A DNA stretch of 64,000 nucleotides from Salinibacterium sp. GTDB lineage: Bacteria > Actinomycetota > Actinomycetes > Actinomycetales > Microbacteriaceae. Positions 43,034-51,164 of this stretch are shown piece after piece; within the stretch, counting starts at the first letter, position 1, and every line of letters starts with the position of its first letter. Below the pieces are notes generated by a model. The model had not been told where the DNA came from, ran no database searches, and worked only from the letters and a program-made list of their open reading frames with translations. Made by a program: the position numbers and the translations under genes. The stretch is from NCBI GenBank assembly GCA_015234465.1, contig JADGNA010000008.1, positions 1,054,001 through 1,118,000 on the forward strand. The letters run 5' to 3'.

Positions 43034-44323
43034 GTGGCCGCAATTGCTGGCGCCCCGCGCCGTGGCACGCTCAGCGCGTTCCGCCACCGCAGTTACACGA
43101 TCTTCTGGGTGGGCGCGCTCATCTCAAGCACCGGCACCTGGCTGGGCAACCTCACGGTGCCCTACGTGCTCTACCAGATGACGGGCAGCGCGGTCTGGGT
43201 CGGTATCGCTGCGGCCGCGCAATTCGGCCCCGCCTTCGTGCTGTCGCCGCTCGGCGGTTCCCTCGCCGACAACAGGGACCGACGGATGCTCCTGCTCTGG
43301 ACGCAGGCAGGCCTCGGCATCATCACCCTGCTCATGTGGCTCCAGTGGGCCTCGGGATTCCATGTGCCGATCGTGCTGGTGGGGCTCCTGACACTCTTCG
43401 GCGTCCTCAACGGCATCAACAACCCGGCGTGGCAGTCGCTCGTTAATGACCTCGTGCCGCGCGAAGATGTGGTCTCGGCGGTCACGTTGAACTCGCTGCA
43501 GTTCAATCTCGCCCGCGCGCTCGGGCCCGCGATCGCCGGAGTGCTGCTCGCAACGCTGGGCGCGACGTGGGCCTTCTTCTTCAACGCGCTCTCTTTCGTG
43601 ATCGTGGTCGTGACCTTGTTCTTCGTTCGGCCGCACGTGTCGCGCATCCTCGTGCCGGTCGGCGGCGGCTTCGCCTCGCAGTGGCGTGACGCGATCGCCT
43701 ACATGGCCCGGAGCCGCGCGATGCTCCTTGCCATCGCGCTCTGCTGTGTCGTCGGCCTGCTCGGCAACCCGATCTTCACGTTCACAGTGGTTTTCGCCGA
43801 GACGGTCTTCGCGGCGGGTCCCATCGGCATGGGCATGCTCACCGCGTCCCTCGGCGTTGGCGCGGTGCTCTTCGCGATATTCCAGTCCGTCATTCGCGGT
43901 CGCGTCGGGTCGTTCGGGCGTCGCGCGGCGACCGCGCTCGTCGCGCTCGGCGTGGCCCTCATCATCATGGGACTCGTGCCGACCCTCGGGTGGGGCATCG
44001 CGGCGGGGCTTGCGGTGGGCGCGGCGTTCCTTGCGGCGTTCGCGACGCTCAACAGCGCTATCCAGCTCATGGCTGCCGATCACCTGCGCGGCCGGGTCAT
44101 GGCCGCCCGTCACATGGTCTTTTCGGCATCGATCGCGGTGGGCGTGCTCGTGTCGGGCGTGCTGGCGGAGGAGTGGGGCGTGCAACTCGCCACGATCATC
44201 TTCGGTGCTGGCCTCATCGCGATCGCCGCGATCGTGATGCTCGTGCCGGGTCTGGGGTTCCGCCTGCTCGATGAGGCGGATGCCGACCCGCGGGATGTGC
44301 CGCCGCTCGACCCGGAGACGTAG
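43034..44323 (+). CDS. MFS transporter, EntS-like exporter branch, copy 2
   Basis: The 429-residue protein is a paralogue of that at 23794: LSAFRHRSYTIFWVGALIS, the shared GTWLGNLTVPYVLYQMT, and GGSLADNRDRRMLLLW between helices 2 and 3. About twelve helices are visible. GTG 43034 is preferred because GGAGAG lies five bases upstream; GTG 42998 would start within the preceding spacer. Both paralogues follow ABC importers of the catabolic operons, suggesting duplication with the transport modules and a role in exporting an intermediate. Confidence 0.87.
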   Translation: MAAIAGAPRRGTLSAFRHRSYTIFWVGALISSTGTWLGNLTVPYVLYQMTGSAVWVGIAAAAQFGPAFVLSPLGGSLADNRDRRMLLLWTQAGLGIITLLMWLQWASGFHVPIVLVGLLTLFGVLNGINNPAWQSLVNDLVPREDVVSAVTLNSLQFNLARALGPAIAGVLLATLGATWAFFFNALSFVIVVVTLFFVRPHVSRILVPVGGGFASQWRDAIAYMARSRAMLLAIALCCVVGLLGNPIFTFTVVFAETVFAAGPIGMGMLTASLGVGAVLFAIFQSVIRGRVGSFGRRAATALVALGVALIIMGLVPTLGWGIAAGLAVGAAFLAAFATLNSAIQLMAADHLRGRVMAARHMVFSASIAVGVLVSGVLAEEWGVQLATIIFGAGLIAIAAIVMLVPGLGFRLLDEADADPRDVPPLDPET

Positions 44324-44365
44324 AGCCGCGGCATCCGCCCGCGTAGCACTGCCTGCGCCCCAGAG

Positions 44366-44427
44366 ATGACCGGGTTTCGGACAGATGACGGTGCCGCGGC
44401 GCGTTCATCTGTCCGAAACCCAGTCAT
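44366..44427. repeat. Family-2 62-bp palindrome, copy C
   Basis: Same length and arms as copies A and B. Its centre (GGTGCCGCGGCGCGT) pairs less well, so this copy may be older or decaying. It follows the exporter gene by 42 bases. Confidence 0.96.
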
Positions 44428-44496
44428 TCGCGAGGAGTGAGTGAGGACGGGGTGGGCGCCGAGACTCGCCCCCCGCGCCCATTGAGTGGGAATCGC

Positions 44497-44513
44497 ATTC
44501 TGTCCCCTAGAAT
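44497..44513. promoter_or_regulatory. ATTC-N9-GAAT operator at the IclR start
   Basis: ATTC-TGTCCCCTA-GAAT lies seven bases before ATG 44520 and includes TAGAAT (44508-44513), a fitting -10 for a leaderless message. This single site matches those before the gentisate and monooxygenase genes, so it marks this IclR protein as the likely reader and autoregulator. Confidence 0.65.
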
Positions 44514-44519
44514 CACAGC

Positions 44520-45275
44520 ATGTCCGAGCAACCCGAGCGGGACCAGCCTGCCTATCCCATCGGCTCCGTCGACAAGGCCCTCCGCCTTCTCGTGCTTGTC
44601 GCCGAACGTCCCGGCGGTGTGCGCATCGGTGAGGCGGCATCCGCCCTCGGTGTCGCCGCCTCGACCGCGCACCGCCTGCTGCAGATGCTCGCGCTGCACG
44701 GCTTCGCGCGACAGGACCCCGCGACCAAGGTCTACCACCCGGGCGGCGCGATCGCGCGCCTGACGAACCCGATCGAGCGGGTGCGGCAGTTGGCGCTGCC
44801 GCTGCTGCGTGAGCTCGTCGAGGAGTGCGGCGAGACCGTGCACCTCGCGGCGCTCGAGGATGGCGCGGCGGCGCGCACCCTCTTCTCGGTCGAGAGCCCC
44901 CACCTGCTGCGGGTCGGCGACCGTTCGGGCCACACGCAGCCTGCCCACCTGAGTGCCATGGGGCGCGTGCTGCTGTCAGACAGCGACCCCGCGGAGGTCG
45001 CCAAGGCGGTGCGCGCGGCCGGCTCGGAGGCGGATGTCACGGCCATCGAGAAGCACTTCGCGGCCATCGCCGAGAGCGGCTACATGCTGCAACACGGCGA
45101 GGTCGAGTCGGGCGTCAGTGCCCTCGCGGTGCCCGTGCGCGGTGCCTCCGGCGCGGTCGAGTACGCGATTGGCGTCACCTACCCGACCGGTCGCATCCCG
45201 GCGGATGCCGTGCCCGAGCTGGCAGAGTCCATGAAACGAGCAGCGGCGCAGCTCGAGAACGAGCTGCGCCGCTGA
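44520..45275 (+). CDS. IclR-family transcriptional regulator, copy 2
   Basis: The 251-residue regulator has a winged HTH (VDKALRLLVLVAERPGGVRI, then ASALGVAASTAHRLLQMLAL) and an IclR effector domain (LSAMGRVLLSDSDPAEV, MLQHGEVESGVSALAVPV). It is convergent with the monooxygenase gene, 16 bases apart. The operator overlapping its own start recurs, doubled, at the gentisate dioxygenase and monooxygenase promoters, so it probably represses both until a 3-hydroxybenzoate-like or gentisate-like effector binds. No ribosome site is present, in line with leaderless translation. Confidence 0.9.
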   Translation: MSEQPERDQPAYPIGSVDKALRLLVLVAERPGGVRIGEAASALGVAASTAHRLLQMLALHGFARQDPATKVYHPGGAIARLTNPIERVRQLALPLLRELVEECGETVHLAALEDGAAARTLFSVESPHLLRVGDRSGHTQPAHLSAMGRVLLSDSDPAEVAKAVRAAGSEADVTAIEKHFAAIAESGYMLQHGEVESGVSALAVPVRGASGAVEYAIGVTYPTGRIPADAVPELAESMKRAAAQLENELRR

Positions 45276-45291
45276 GGCTCCTGGCTGTCGC

Positions 45292-46503
45292 CTAGGCCGG
45301 GTAGTTCCGCACCTTCGGCGCCTTGTCGAGGGGCATGAACATCCAGTCGAGGTTCGAGAAGTCCTTCGGGTCGTGGTCCTTGAAGGCGTAGTTGCGGATC
45401 TCGCGACCGATGCCCTCGATGTGGAACAGCTCGCCGGCAACGCGCGCGAGGCGCTGGATGTTGTTGGCGTGCACGACACGACGGTCCTGGTATTCCGCGA
45501 AGGCGTCGGACGTGTTCTCCGAGCTCAGCAGCGCGCCGGCCATCGCGATCGAGTCGTCGAGTGACTGTGCGCCACCCTGCGCGAGGTACTGCACCATGGC
45601 GTGGGCCGCGTCGCCGATGAGGGCGACGTTGCCGTCCACCCAGTTCTCGGCGGGCTCGCGGTCGTACATGGGCCAGCGGATGTCGCGGCTCAGGTACTTG
45701 CCGGCGTTCTGCACGCTCTCGCAGCAGACCGAGAAGCGCGCGTCGAGCTCCTCGGGCGTGCCCCAGTTGTCGTGGTCGGGGCTGTAGCTGTCGGACTTGA
45801 AGACGGCGACGTTGTTGTAGACCTTGCCGTTGCGCAGCGGGTACTGGATGAGGTGCATGTTCGGGCCGAGCCAGCAGAGCACGGAGGGCGAGGAGGTGAT
45901 GTCCTCGCCGACGATCTCGGTGGGCACGGTGCCGCGGTAGGCGACGTACTTGGTGGGCACGAGCTCGTCGCCGATGATCGCGTCACGCAGCGGCGAACGG
46001 ATGCCGTCGGCGCCGATGACCGCGTTGGCCAGGTAGGTCTGGCCCTTGAGGGTCGTGACGAGCACCTTGCCGTCGGGCTGGTTGACGGCGCTGACGACCT
46101 CGCGGTCGGTCTCGACCTCGACGATGCCGCTCTCGCGGCATCCCTCGAGGAGGGAGCTGTGGAGGTCGGCGCGGTGTGCGACGACGTAGGGGTAGCCGTA
46201 GTGCTTCACGAACTCGTCACCGAGGTCGATGATGCCGATCGTCTTGCCCGTGACGGCGTCGAGGTAGACCTTGCGCTCGGGGAAGACGGCATCCTTCAGC
46301 ACCTTGTCGAGCACGCCGAGGCTGTCGAGTGCCGAGAGGGCGTTGGGGGCGAGCTGGATGCCGGCACCCACCTCGCCAAGTTCGGGAGCGCGCTCCAGGA
46401 CGTGCACCTTGCGACCTCCCCGGGCGAGTCCGAGTGCGGTGGCGAGGCCGGCGATGCCGGCGCCGGAGACCAGGACATCGACTTCGGTGGGCTGTTCTGA
46501 CAT
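45292..46503 (-). CDS. 3-hydroxybenzoate 6-hydroxylase-like FAD monooxygenase
   Basis: The protein of 403 residues is a class A flavin monooxygenase with VLVSGAGIAGLATALGLA at the N-terminus, the middle DG region ADGIRSPLRD and the second FAD motif VALIGDAAHAMVQYLAQGGA. Segments such as KYVAYRGTVP, MHLIQYPLRNGK and WPMYDREPAENWVDG closely resemble actinobacterial 3-hydroxybenzoate 6-hydroxylases, which make gentisate using NADH and O2. Salicylate or other hydroxybenzoates are alternatives. AAGGAG precedes ATG 46503. The promoter is the twin of that of gentisate dioxygenase at 26066. Confidence 0.82.
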   Translation of the reverse strand: MSEQPTEVDVLVSGAGIAGLATALGLARGGRKVHVLERAPELGEVGAGIQLAPNALSALDSLGVLDKVLKDAVFPERKVYLDAVTGKTIGIIDLGDEFVKHYGYPYVVAHRADLHSSLLEGCRESGIVEVETDREVVSAVNQPDGKVLVTTLKGQTYLANAVIGADGIRSPLRDAIIGDELVPTKYVAYRGTVPTEIVGEDITSSPSVLCWLGPNMHLIQYPLRNGKVYNNVAVFKSDSYSPDHDNWGTPEELDARFSVCCESVQNAGKYLSRDIRWPMYDREPAENWVDGNVALIGDAAHAMVQYLAQGGAQSLDDSIAMAGALLSSENTSDAFAEYQDRRVVHANNIQRLARVAGELFHIEGIGREIRNYAFKDHDPKDFSNLDWMFMPLDKAPKVRNYPA

Positions 46504-46556
46504 GGGCCCTAACTCCTTGGGACGGGCCGACACGGTGTGAGTCGGCGTTCGGTTCA

Positions 46557-46593
46557 ATTCTGTAAGAAAGAATGTGATTCGGTATGCCAGAAT
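46557..46593. promoter_or_regulatory. Double operator, ATTC-N9-GAAT type, monooxygenase promoter
   Basis: Two perfect sites, 46557-46573 and 46577-46593, start exactly 20 bp apart, as in the gentisate promoter at 27098-27134. The second overlaps the -10. Confidence 0.78.
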
Positions 46594-46618
46594 AGATACC
46601 GCACGCCGGGTTCGTCAA
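46589..46618 (-). promoter_or_regulatory. Promoter of the monooxygenase gene
   Basis: On the minus strand TTGACG (46613-46618) and TATTCT (46589-46594) are 18 bases apart. The same hexamers serve the gentisate operon, with a 19-base spacer. Confidence 0.62.
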
Positions 46619-46721
46619 CCGGGCAGCGAGAACCTCGTCTCAGCAGGTGAGAGCATGCCTTCGCCTCAGGATGACTCGCGCGTACGCTGACCCCGAACGA
46701 TCGAGAGTTGGGAGATCCATC

Positions 46722-47957
46722 GTGACCACCACCCCCGCAGCCGACGAGAGGTCGGGTGATTCGGCACCCCGCCGCGGTCCCCTCGAAGACCTCAAGGTCA
46801 TCGACATCGCAACCCTCTTCGCGGGCCCGAGCGCCGCGACGATCTTCGCCGACTTCGGCGCCGACGTGCTCAAGGTCGAGCACCCCACGCGCCCCGACGG
46901 TGCCCGCACCCACGGCAAGAGCAAGGACGGCAAGGGCCTCTGGTGGCTCATGCTCGGCCGCAACAAGCGCACCGCCACCCTCAACCTCTCGAACCCCGAG
47001 GGCAAAGAGGTCTTCCTGCGTCTCGTGCGTGACGCCGACATCGTGATCGAGAACTTCCGCCCCGGCACCCTCGAGAAGTGGGGCCTCGACTACGAGACCC
47101 TCTCCGCCGAGAACCCCGGCCTCATCCTGGTGCGCATCACGGGCTTCGGGCAGACGGGCCCCATGTCGCGCCGCCCCGCCTACGGCACACTGGCGGAGGC
47201 CATGAGCGGCTTCGCATTCTCGACGGGCCAGCCCGACGGGCCGCCCACACTGCCGCCGCTCGCGCTCGCCGACAACATCGCGGGCCTCGCCGCCGCGATC
47301 GCGACCCTCACGGCCGTGCACAACCGTGCCCGCACGGGCAAGGGCCAGGTCATCGACCTCGCGATCATCGAACCCATCCTCGCGATGCTCGGCCCGCAGC
47401 TGCTCGCCTACGACCAGCTCGGCTACATCACGCGCCGCTCGGGCAACCGTTCCGAGAACAACGCGCCCCGCAACACCTACCTCACGGCCGATGACCACTG
47501 GGTCGCGATCTCGTCGAGCTCGACCTCGATCGCGGAGCGCGTCATGCGCCTCGTGGGTCGCGCCGACATGGTCGACGAGCCCTGGTTCGGCTCCGGCGTC
47601 GAGCGGGCCAAGCGCGCCGACGAGATCGACGGCGCCGTCGCGGACTGGATCCGCGCCCGACCCATGGACGAGGTCATCGCCGAGTTCGAGAAGGCGGAGG
47701 CGGCGATCGCCCCCGTCTACGACATGTCGCAGGTGATCGAGGACCCACAGCTCAACCACATCGGCACGATCGCCGCCGTGGACGACCCCGACCTCGGCAC
47801 CGTGCGCATGCAGAACGTGCTCTTCCGCATGTCGGAGACGCCGGGCGGCATCCGCCACACGGGTCGCGGGCACGGCGCCGACACCGAGGAGGTGCTCGCC
47901 GGGCTCGGCTACAGCGCCGAGGAGATCGCGCGACTCCGTGCGGAGGGCGCCGTCTGA
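46722..47957 (+). CDS. CaiB/BaiF family III CoA-transferase, first in ten-gene cluster
   Basis: This 411-residue transferase has its catalytic Asp at 184 in PPLALADNIAGLAAA and the usual FAGPSAATIFADFGADVLKVE N-terminal fold, split here around residue 33. It differs from the branch at 15459, lacking SLEQAVAAPF and carrying GRNKRTATLNLSNPEGKEVF. It should activate a carboxylate by CoA transfer. GGGAG seven bases before GTG 46722 sets the start; an ATG at 46647 has no such site. It is divergent from the monooxygenase and opens a run of nine further genes, most joined by stop-start overlaps. Confidence 0.85.
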   Translation: MTTTPAADERSGDSAPRRGPLEDLKVIDIATLFAGPSAATIFADFGADVLKVEHPTRPDGARTHGKSKDGKGLWWLMLGRNKRTATLNLSNPEGKEVFLRLVRDADIVIENFRPGTLEKWGLDYETLSAENPGLILVRITGFGQTGPMSRRPAYGTLAEAMSGFAFSTGQPDGPPTLPPLALADNIAGLAAAIATLTAVHNRARTGKGQVIDLAIIEPILAMLGPQLLAYDQLGYITRRSGNRSENNAPRNTYLTADDHWVAISSSSTSIAERVMRLVGRADMVDEPWFGSGVERAKRADEIDGAVADWIRARPMDEVIAEFEKAEAAIAPVYDMSQVIEDPQLNHIGTIAAVDDPDLGTVRMQNVLFRMSETPGGIRHTGRGHGADTEEVLAGLGYSAEEIARLRAEGAV

Positions 47958-48826
47958 TGTCCGCCGACTGGGAACTCGCACTCGCCTGGCTCTATGTGCC
48001 GGCGACGCGCACCGATCGCTTCGCGAAGGCCGCGGCATCCGCTGACGGTGTCGTGATCGACCTCGAGGATGCCGTGCACGCCGGCGAGAAGGCCGCCGCC
48101 CGTGCGGGCCTCGACGCGGCCGTCGGTGACGGCCTCGGAGTGCCCACCGTCGTGCGCGTGAACGCACCCTCGACCGAGCACTTCGACGCCGACATCGCGG
48201 CCGTGACGCCGCTCGTGCTGCGCGGGGCCGTCTCGGCCATCCGCGTCGCCAAGGTCGACAGCGCCGACGAAGCCCGCCGTGCCGCCGAAGCGACCGCCCA
48301 CTGGGGCATCGAGCGCCGGCTCATCGTGCAGCTCGAGACCGCGCGCGCCATCCGTGACGCCCATGAGATCGCCGCCGTCGAGGGCGTGCACTCGCTCATG
48401 CTGGGCGAGGCCGACCTGCGCGCCGACCTCGGCCTGGGCCGCGACCTCGCGAGCGCCGACGGCCTGCTGCTCTCGCGCCTCACGGTCGTGCTCGCGGCAC
48501 GCGCCGCCGGGCTCCCCTCGCCCCTCGCGAGCGCCTTCGTCAACGTCACCGACACGGATGCCCTCGCCGCCGACTGCGCACGGCAGCGTGAGCTCGGCTT
48601 CCGTGGCCGCAGCTGCATCCACCCCAAGCAGGTCGAGACCGTGCGTGCCGCGTTCCAGCCGAGCGCGGCCGACGTCGAGTGGGCACGCTCCGTGCTCGAG
48701 CGCGCCGAGGGCATGGACACCTCGGGCAGCGGCGTCGCAACCCTCGCCGACGGCTCCTTCATCGACATGCCTGTCATCCGCCAGGCCCAGACCATCGCGG
48801 CCCTCGCCGAAAGGAGCGCATCGTGA
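47957..48826 (+). CDS. CitE-like acyl-CoA lyase, second copy
   Basis: The protein of 289 residues has the CitE/HpcH sites LAWLYVPATRTDRF, VVIDLEDAV, RLIVQLETARAI, LMLGEADLRADLG and SCIHPKQVETV. It is diverged from the copy at 16619. A retro-Claisen cleavage of a beta-hydroxyacyl- or malyl-type CoA ester to acetyl-CoA (or propionyl-CoA) and a 2-oxo acid is expected. The ATG shares a base with the transferase stop; the following gene overlaps by four bases. The substrate is not known. Confidence 0.86.
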   Translation: MSADWELALAWLYVPATRTDRFAKAAASADGVVIDLEDAVHAGEKAAARAGLDAAVGDGLGVPTVVRVNAPSTEHFDADIAAVTPLVLRGAVSAIRVAKVDSADEARRAAEATAHWGIERRLIVQLETARAIRDAHEIAAVEGVHSLMLGEADLRADLGLGRDLASADGLLLSRLTVVLAARAAGLPSPLASAFVNVTDTDALAADCARQRELGFRGRSCIHPKQVETVRAAFQPSAADVEWARSVLERAEGMDTSGSGVATLADGSFIDMPVIRQAQTIAALAERSAS

Positions 48827-49659
48827 CCTCGCGACTGCACCACGGCACGCGTGCCAACGGCTCGCGCGTCGAGATCGTCGACCTCGGCCACCAGCTGCAC
48901 CAGGCCATCCCCACCTCGCCCAGCCACCCGGGCTACCGGCACGCCCTCATGCGTCGCCACGGCGACAGTGTGCGCGTCGACGGCACCTCCGGCGCCAACG
49001 ACATGCTCTTCCTCGGCACCCACACGGGCACGCACGTCGACGCGCTCTCCCACATCAGCGCCGACGGGATGCTGCATGACGGTGTCAGCGCGGAGGAGGC
49101 GCAGAGCACCGGCCGCTTCACGAGCCACGGCGTCGAGACCATTGGCCCGGCGATCGTGCCGGGCGTGCTGCTCGACGTGCCGCGTGCGCTCGGGGTGCAG
49201 CGGCTTGATCCCGCGCATCCGGTGACCGCTGACGACCTCGCGGCGGCCGCGGCACTCCTGCCCGACGGTGAGGACTCGGTGCCCAAGGGTGCCGCGCTGC
49301 TCGTGCGCACCGGCTGGACCCAGCTCTGGGAACAGGGTGCCGCCTTTGTCGGCCACGACTCGGGCGTGCCCGGCCCCAACCTCGACGGCGGCACCTGGCT
49401 TGCCGGCCACGAGCCGCGCTTCGTCGGCAGCGACACGACCGCCTTCGAGCACATCCCCGCAGGGGAGGGCCACGCGCGCCTCCCCGTGCACCGCCTCATG
49501 CTCGTCGAGCAGGGCGTGCCCATCATCGAGATGCTCAACCTCGAGGCGCTCGCCGAGCGTGGCGAGCGCATCTTCGACTTCATCCTCTCCCCCCTGCCCC
49601 TCCTGGGCGCGACCGGTTCGCCCGTTCGCCCCATGGCCGTCTTCGAGGTGACCGCATGA
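48823..49659 (+). CDS. Cyclase/kynurenine formamidase-like metal hydrolase
   Basis: The 278-residue protein has the cyclase-family metal motif LGTHTGTHVDALSHI (HxGTHxD, about residue 65) and a distal H-x-x-L-x-x-x-G-x-P-I-x-E-M-L region (HRLMLVEQGVPIIEML, about 225). The family includes kynurenine formamidase and hydrolases that open lactam, lactone or imide rings. Among CoA-pathway genes it may release a carboxylic acid from an amide or lactone before activation. GTG 48823 overlaps the lyase stop (GTGA) and has AAGGAG six bases upstream. Confidence 0.82.
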   Translation: MTSRLHHGTRANGSRVEIVDLGHQLHQAIPTSPSHPGYRHALMRRHGDSVRVDGTSGANDMLFLGTHTGTHVDALSHISADGMLHDGVSAEEAQSTGRFTSHGVETIGPAIVPGVLLDVPRALGVQRLDPAHPVTADDLAAAAALLPDGEDSVPKGAALLVRTGWTQLWEQGAAFVGHDSGVPGPNLDGGTWLAGHEPRFVGSDTTAFEHIPAGEGHARLPVHRLMLVEQGVPIIEMLNLEALAERGERIFDFILSPLPLLGATGSPVRPMAVFEVTA

Positions 49660-51095
49660 CCGACGTAACGACACAGAGCTCACTCACGCTGAGCGCCCGC
49701 CTGGCCGAGTTCGCGGTGGCGACCGCCGCCGAGCTGCCGCAGCGCATCGCCGACGACTCGCGCGACCGCCTCATCGACACGGTCGGCATCTCGATCGCGG
49801 CCCGCGACACCGAGCCCGTGCAGGCCGCCGTCGCCCTCGCCCGTGAATGGGGCGGCAACCCGCAGGCGACGCTCCTCGGCTTCGCCGACCGCGTGCCGGC
49901 GCCGACCGCCGCGCTCGTCAACGGCACGGCCGCCCACGCGCTCGACTTCGACGACACGCACCTGCCCTCGATCCTGCACCCCAGCGCATCCGCCGTTCCC
50001 GCCGCGCTCGCCGCAGCCGAGGTGGCGGATGTCGACGGCCGCACCCTGCTCGCCGCCGTCGCGGCCGGCAACGAGATCGCGATCCGGCTGGGCAACGCGG
50101 CCGACGACCCCGAGCTCGGCAACAACGTCTTCTTCGAGCGTGGCATCCACGCGACCTCCCTCTGTGGCGCGATCGGTTCCGCCGCGGCTGCGGCGGTCGC
50201 CCTCGGCCTGGACGCCGCGACCACGCGTCACGCACTCGGTATCGCCGCCAGCATGGGCAGCGGCATCCTCGAGGCCAACCGCAACGGCGGCTCGGTCAAG
50301 CGCGTGCACTGCGGATGGGCGGCCCACGCCGGCGTCACCGCGGCACAATTCGCGCGCCAGGGCATCACGGCGCCCGACACCGTGCTCGAGGGCCGCTTCG
50401 GTTTCTTCCAGGCCTTCACGGGCCTGCATCCCATTGACGAGGGCTTCATGGCGGGCCTCGGCGAGGAGTGGGAACTCGACAAGTGCTTCATCAAGCCCTA
50501 CCCGACCAACGTCTTCACCCACACGGGCATTGACGCGGCCATGCTGCTCTCCAAGCGCGGCATCGACATCGACTCGATCGAGCGCATCGACCTCTCCGTG
50601 CCGATGTCGGTCACGCGCACGATCGCCGAGCCGCGTGAGGCGAAACTGCGCCCGCAGAGCCCGTACCATGCCCAGTTCAGCGGGCCGCTGACCTTCGCTA
50701 TGGCCTGGCGGGGCGGCTCCGGCCTGGGGCTCTACCTCGACGACTTCACGCAGGAGGTGCTCGACGACCCCTTCGTGCGCACCCTCTCCGAGAAGGTGCA
50801 CTACGTGCGTGACGAGAAGGTCGAGTCGCTCTACCCCGAGCGCCTGCCCACGATTGCACGCGTGCACATGGCCGATGGCTCGGTCATCGAGGAGCGCGTC
50901 ATGGCCAACCTCGGCACAGCGCTGCGCCCCATCCAGCCGGAGCAGGTGCAGCTGAAGTTCGACCTGAATGTGCGCGCGCTCGGCGAGCAGCGTGCGGGCG
51001 CCCTGCGCGACGCCATCACGGGTCTCGATGGCGCGGCGAGCGTTCGCAGCGTCTTCAGCGGCCTCGACTTTGCAGAATCCAATTCCGCAGCGTGA
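49656..51095 (+). CDS. MmgE/PrpD family protein, copy 2
   Basis: This 479-residue protein carries ALVNGTAAHALDFDDTHLPS (about residue 86), a GIHATSLCGAIGSA segment, KRVHCGWAAHAGVTAAQFAR and CFIKPYPTNVFTHTGIDAAM, the same blocks as in 2-methylcitrate dehydratase and cis-aconitate decarboxylase. It is only distantly like copies 1 and 3, so it probably has its own substrate. Dehydration, isomerisation or decarboxylation of a branched hydroxy-polycarboxylate is possible. The ATG overlaps the cyclase stop. A small hairpin lies 20 bases after its stop. Confidence 0.86.
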   Translation: MTDVTTQSSLTLSARLAEFAVATAAELPQRIADDSRDRLIDTVGISIAARDTEPVQAAVALAREWGGNPQATLLGFADRVPAPTAALVNGTAAHALDFDDTHLPSILHPSASAVPAALAAAEVADVDGRTLLAAVAAGNEIAIRLGNAADDPELGNNVFFERGIHATSLCGAIGSAAAAAVALGLDAATTRHALGIAASMGSGILEANRNGGSVKRVHCGWAAHAGVTAAQFARQGITAPDTVLEGRFGFFQAFTGLHPIDEGFMAGLGEEWELDKCFIKPYPTNVFTHTGIDAAMLLSKRGIDIDSIERIDLSVPMSVTRTIAEPREAKLRPQSPYHAQFSGPLTFAMAWRGGSGLGLYLDDFTQEVLDDPFVRTLSEKVHYVRDEKVESLYPERLPTIARVHMADGSVIEERVMANLGTALRPIQPEQVQLKFDLNVRALGEQRAGALRDAITGLDGAASVRSVFSGLDFAESNSAA

Positions 51096-51115
51096 TACGC
51101 GCGCTTTGATCCACC

Positions 51116-51132
51116 GCGAACCTCCGGTTCGC
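51116..51132 (+). terminator. Short hairpin GCGAACC-TCC-GGTTCGC
   Basis: A perfect seven-base stem with a three-base loop lies in the 69-base gap, the largest in the cluster. It could attenuate transcription before the acyl-CoA dehydrogenase gene. Confidence 0.4.
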
Positions 51133-51164
51133 TTACCGTAACCACCTTTGTGAAGGAGCACCCC

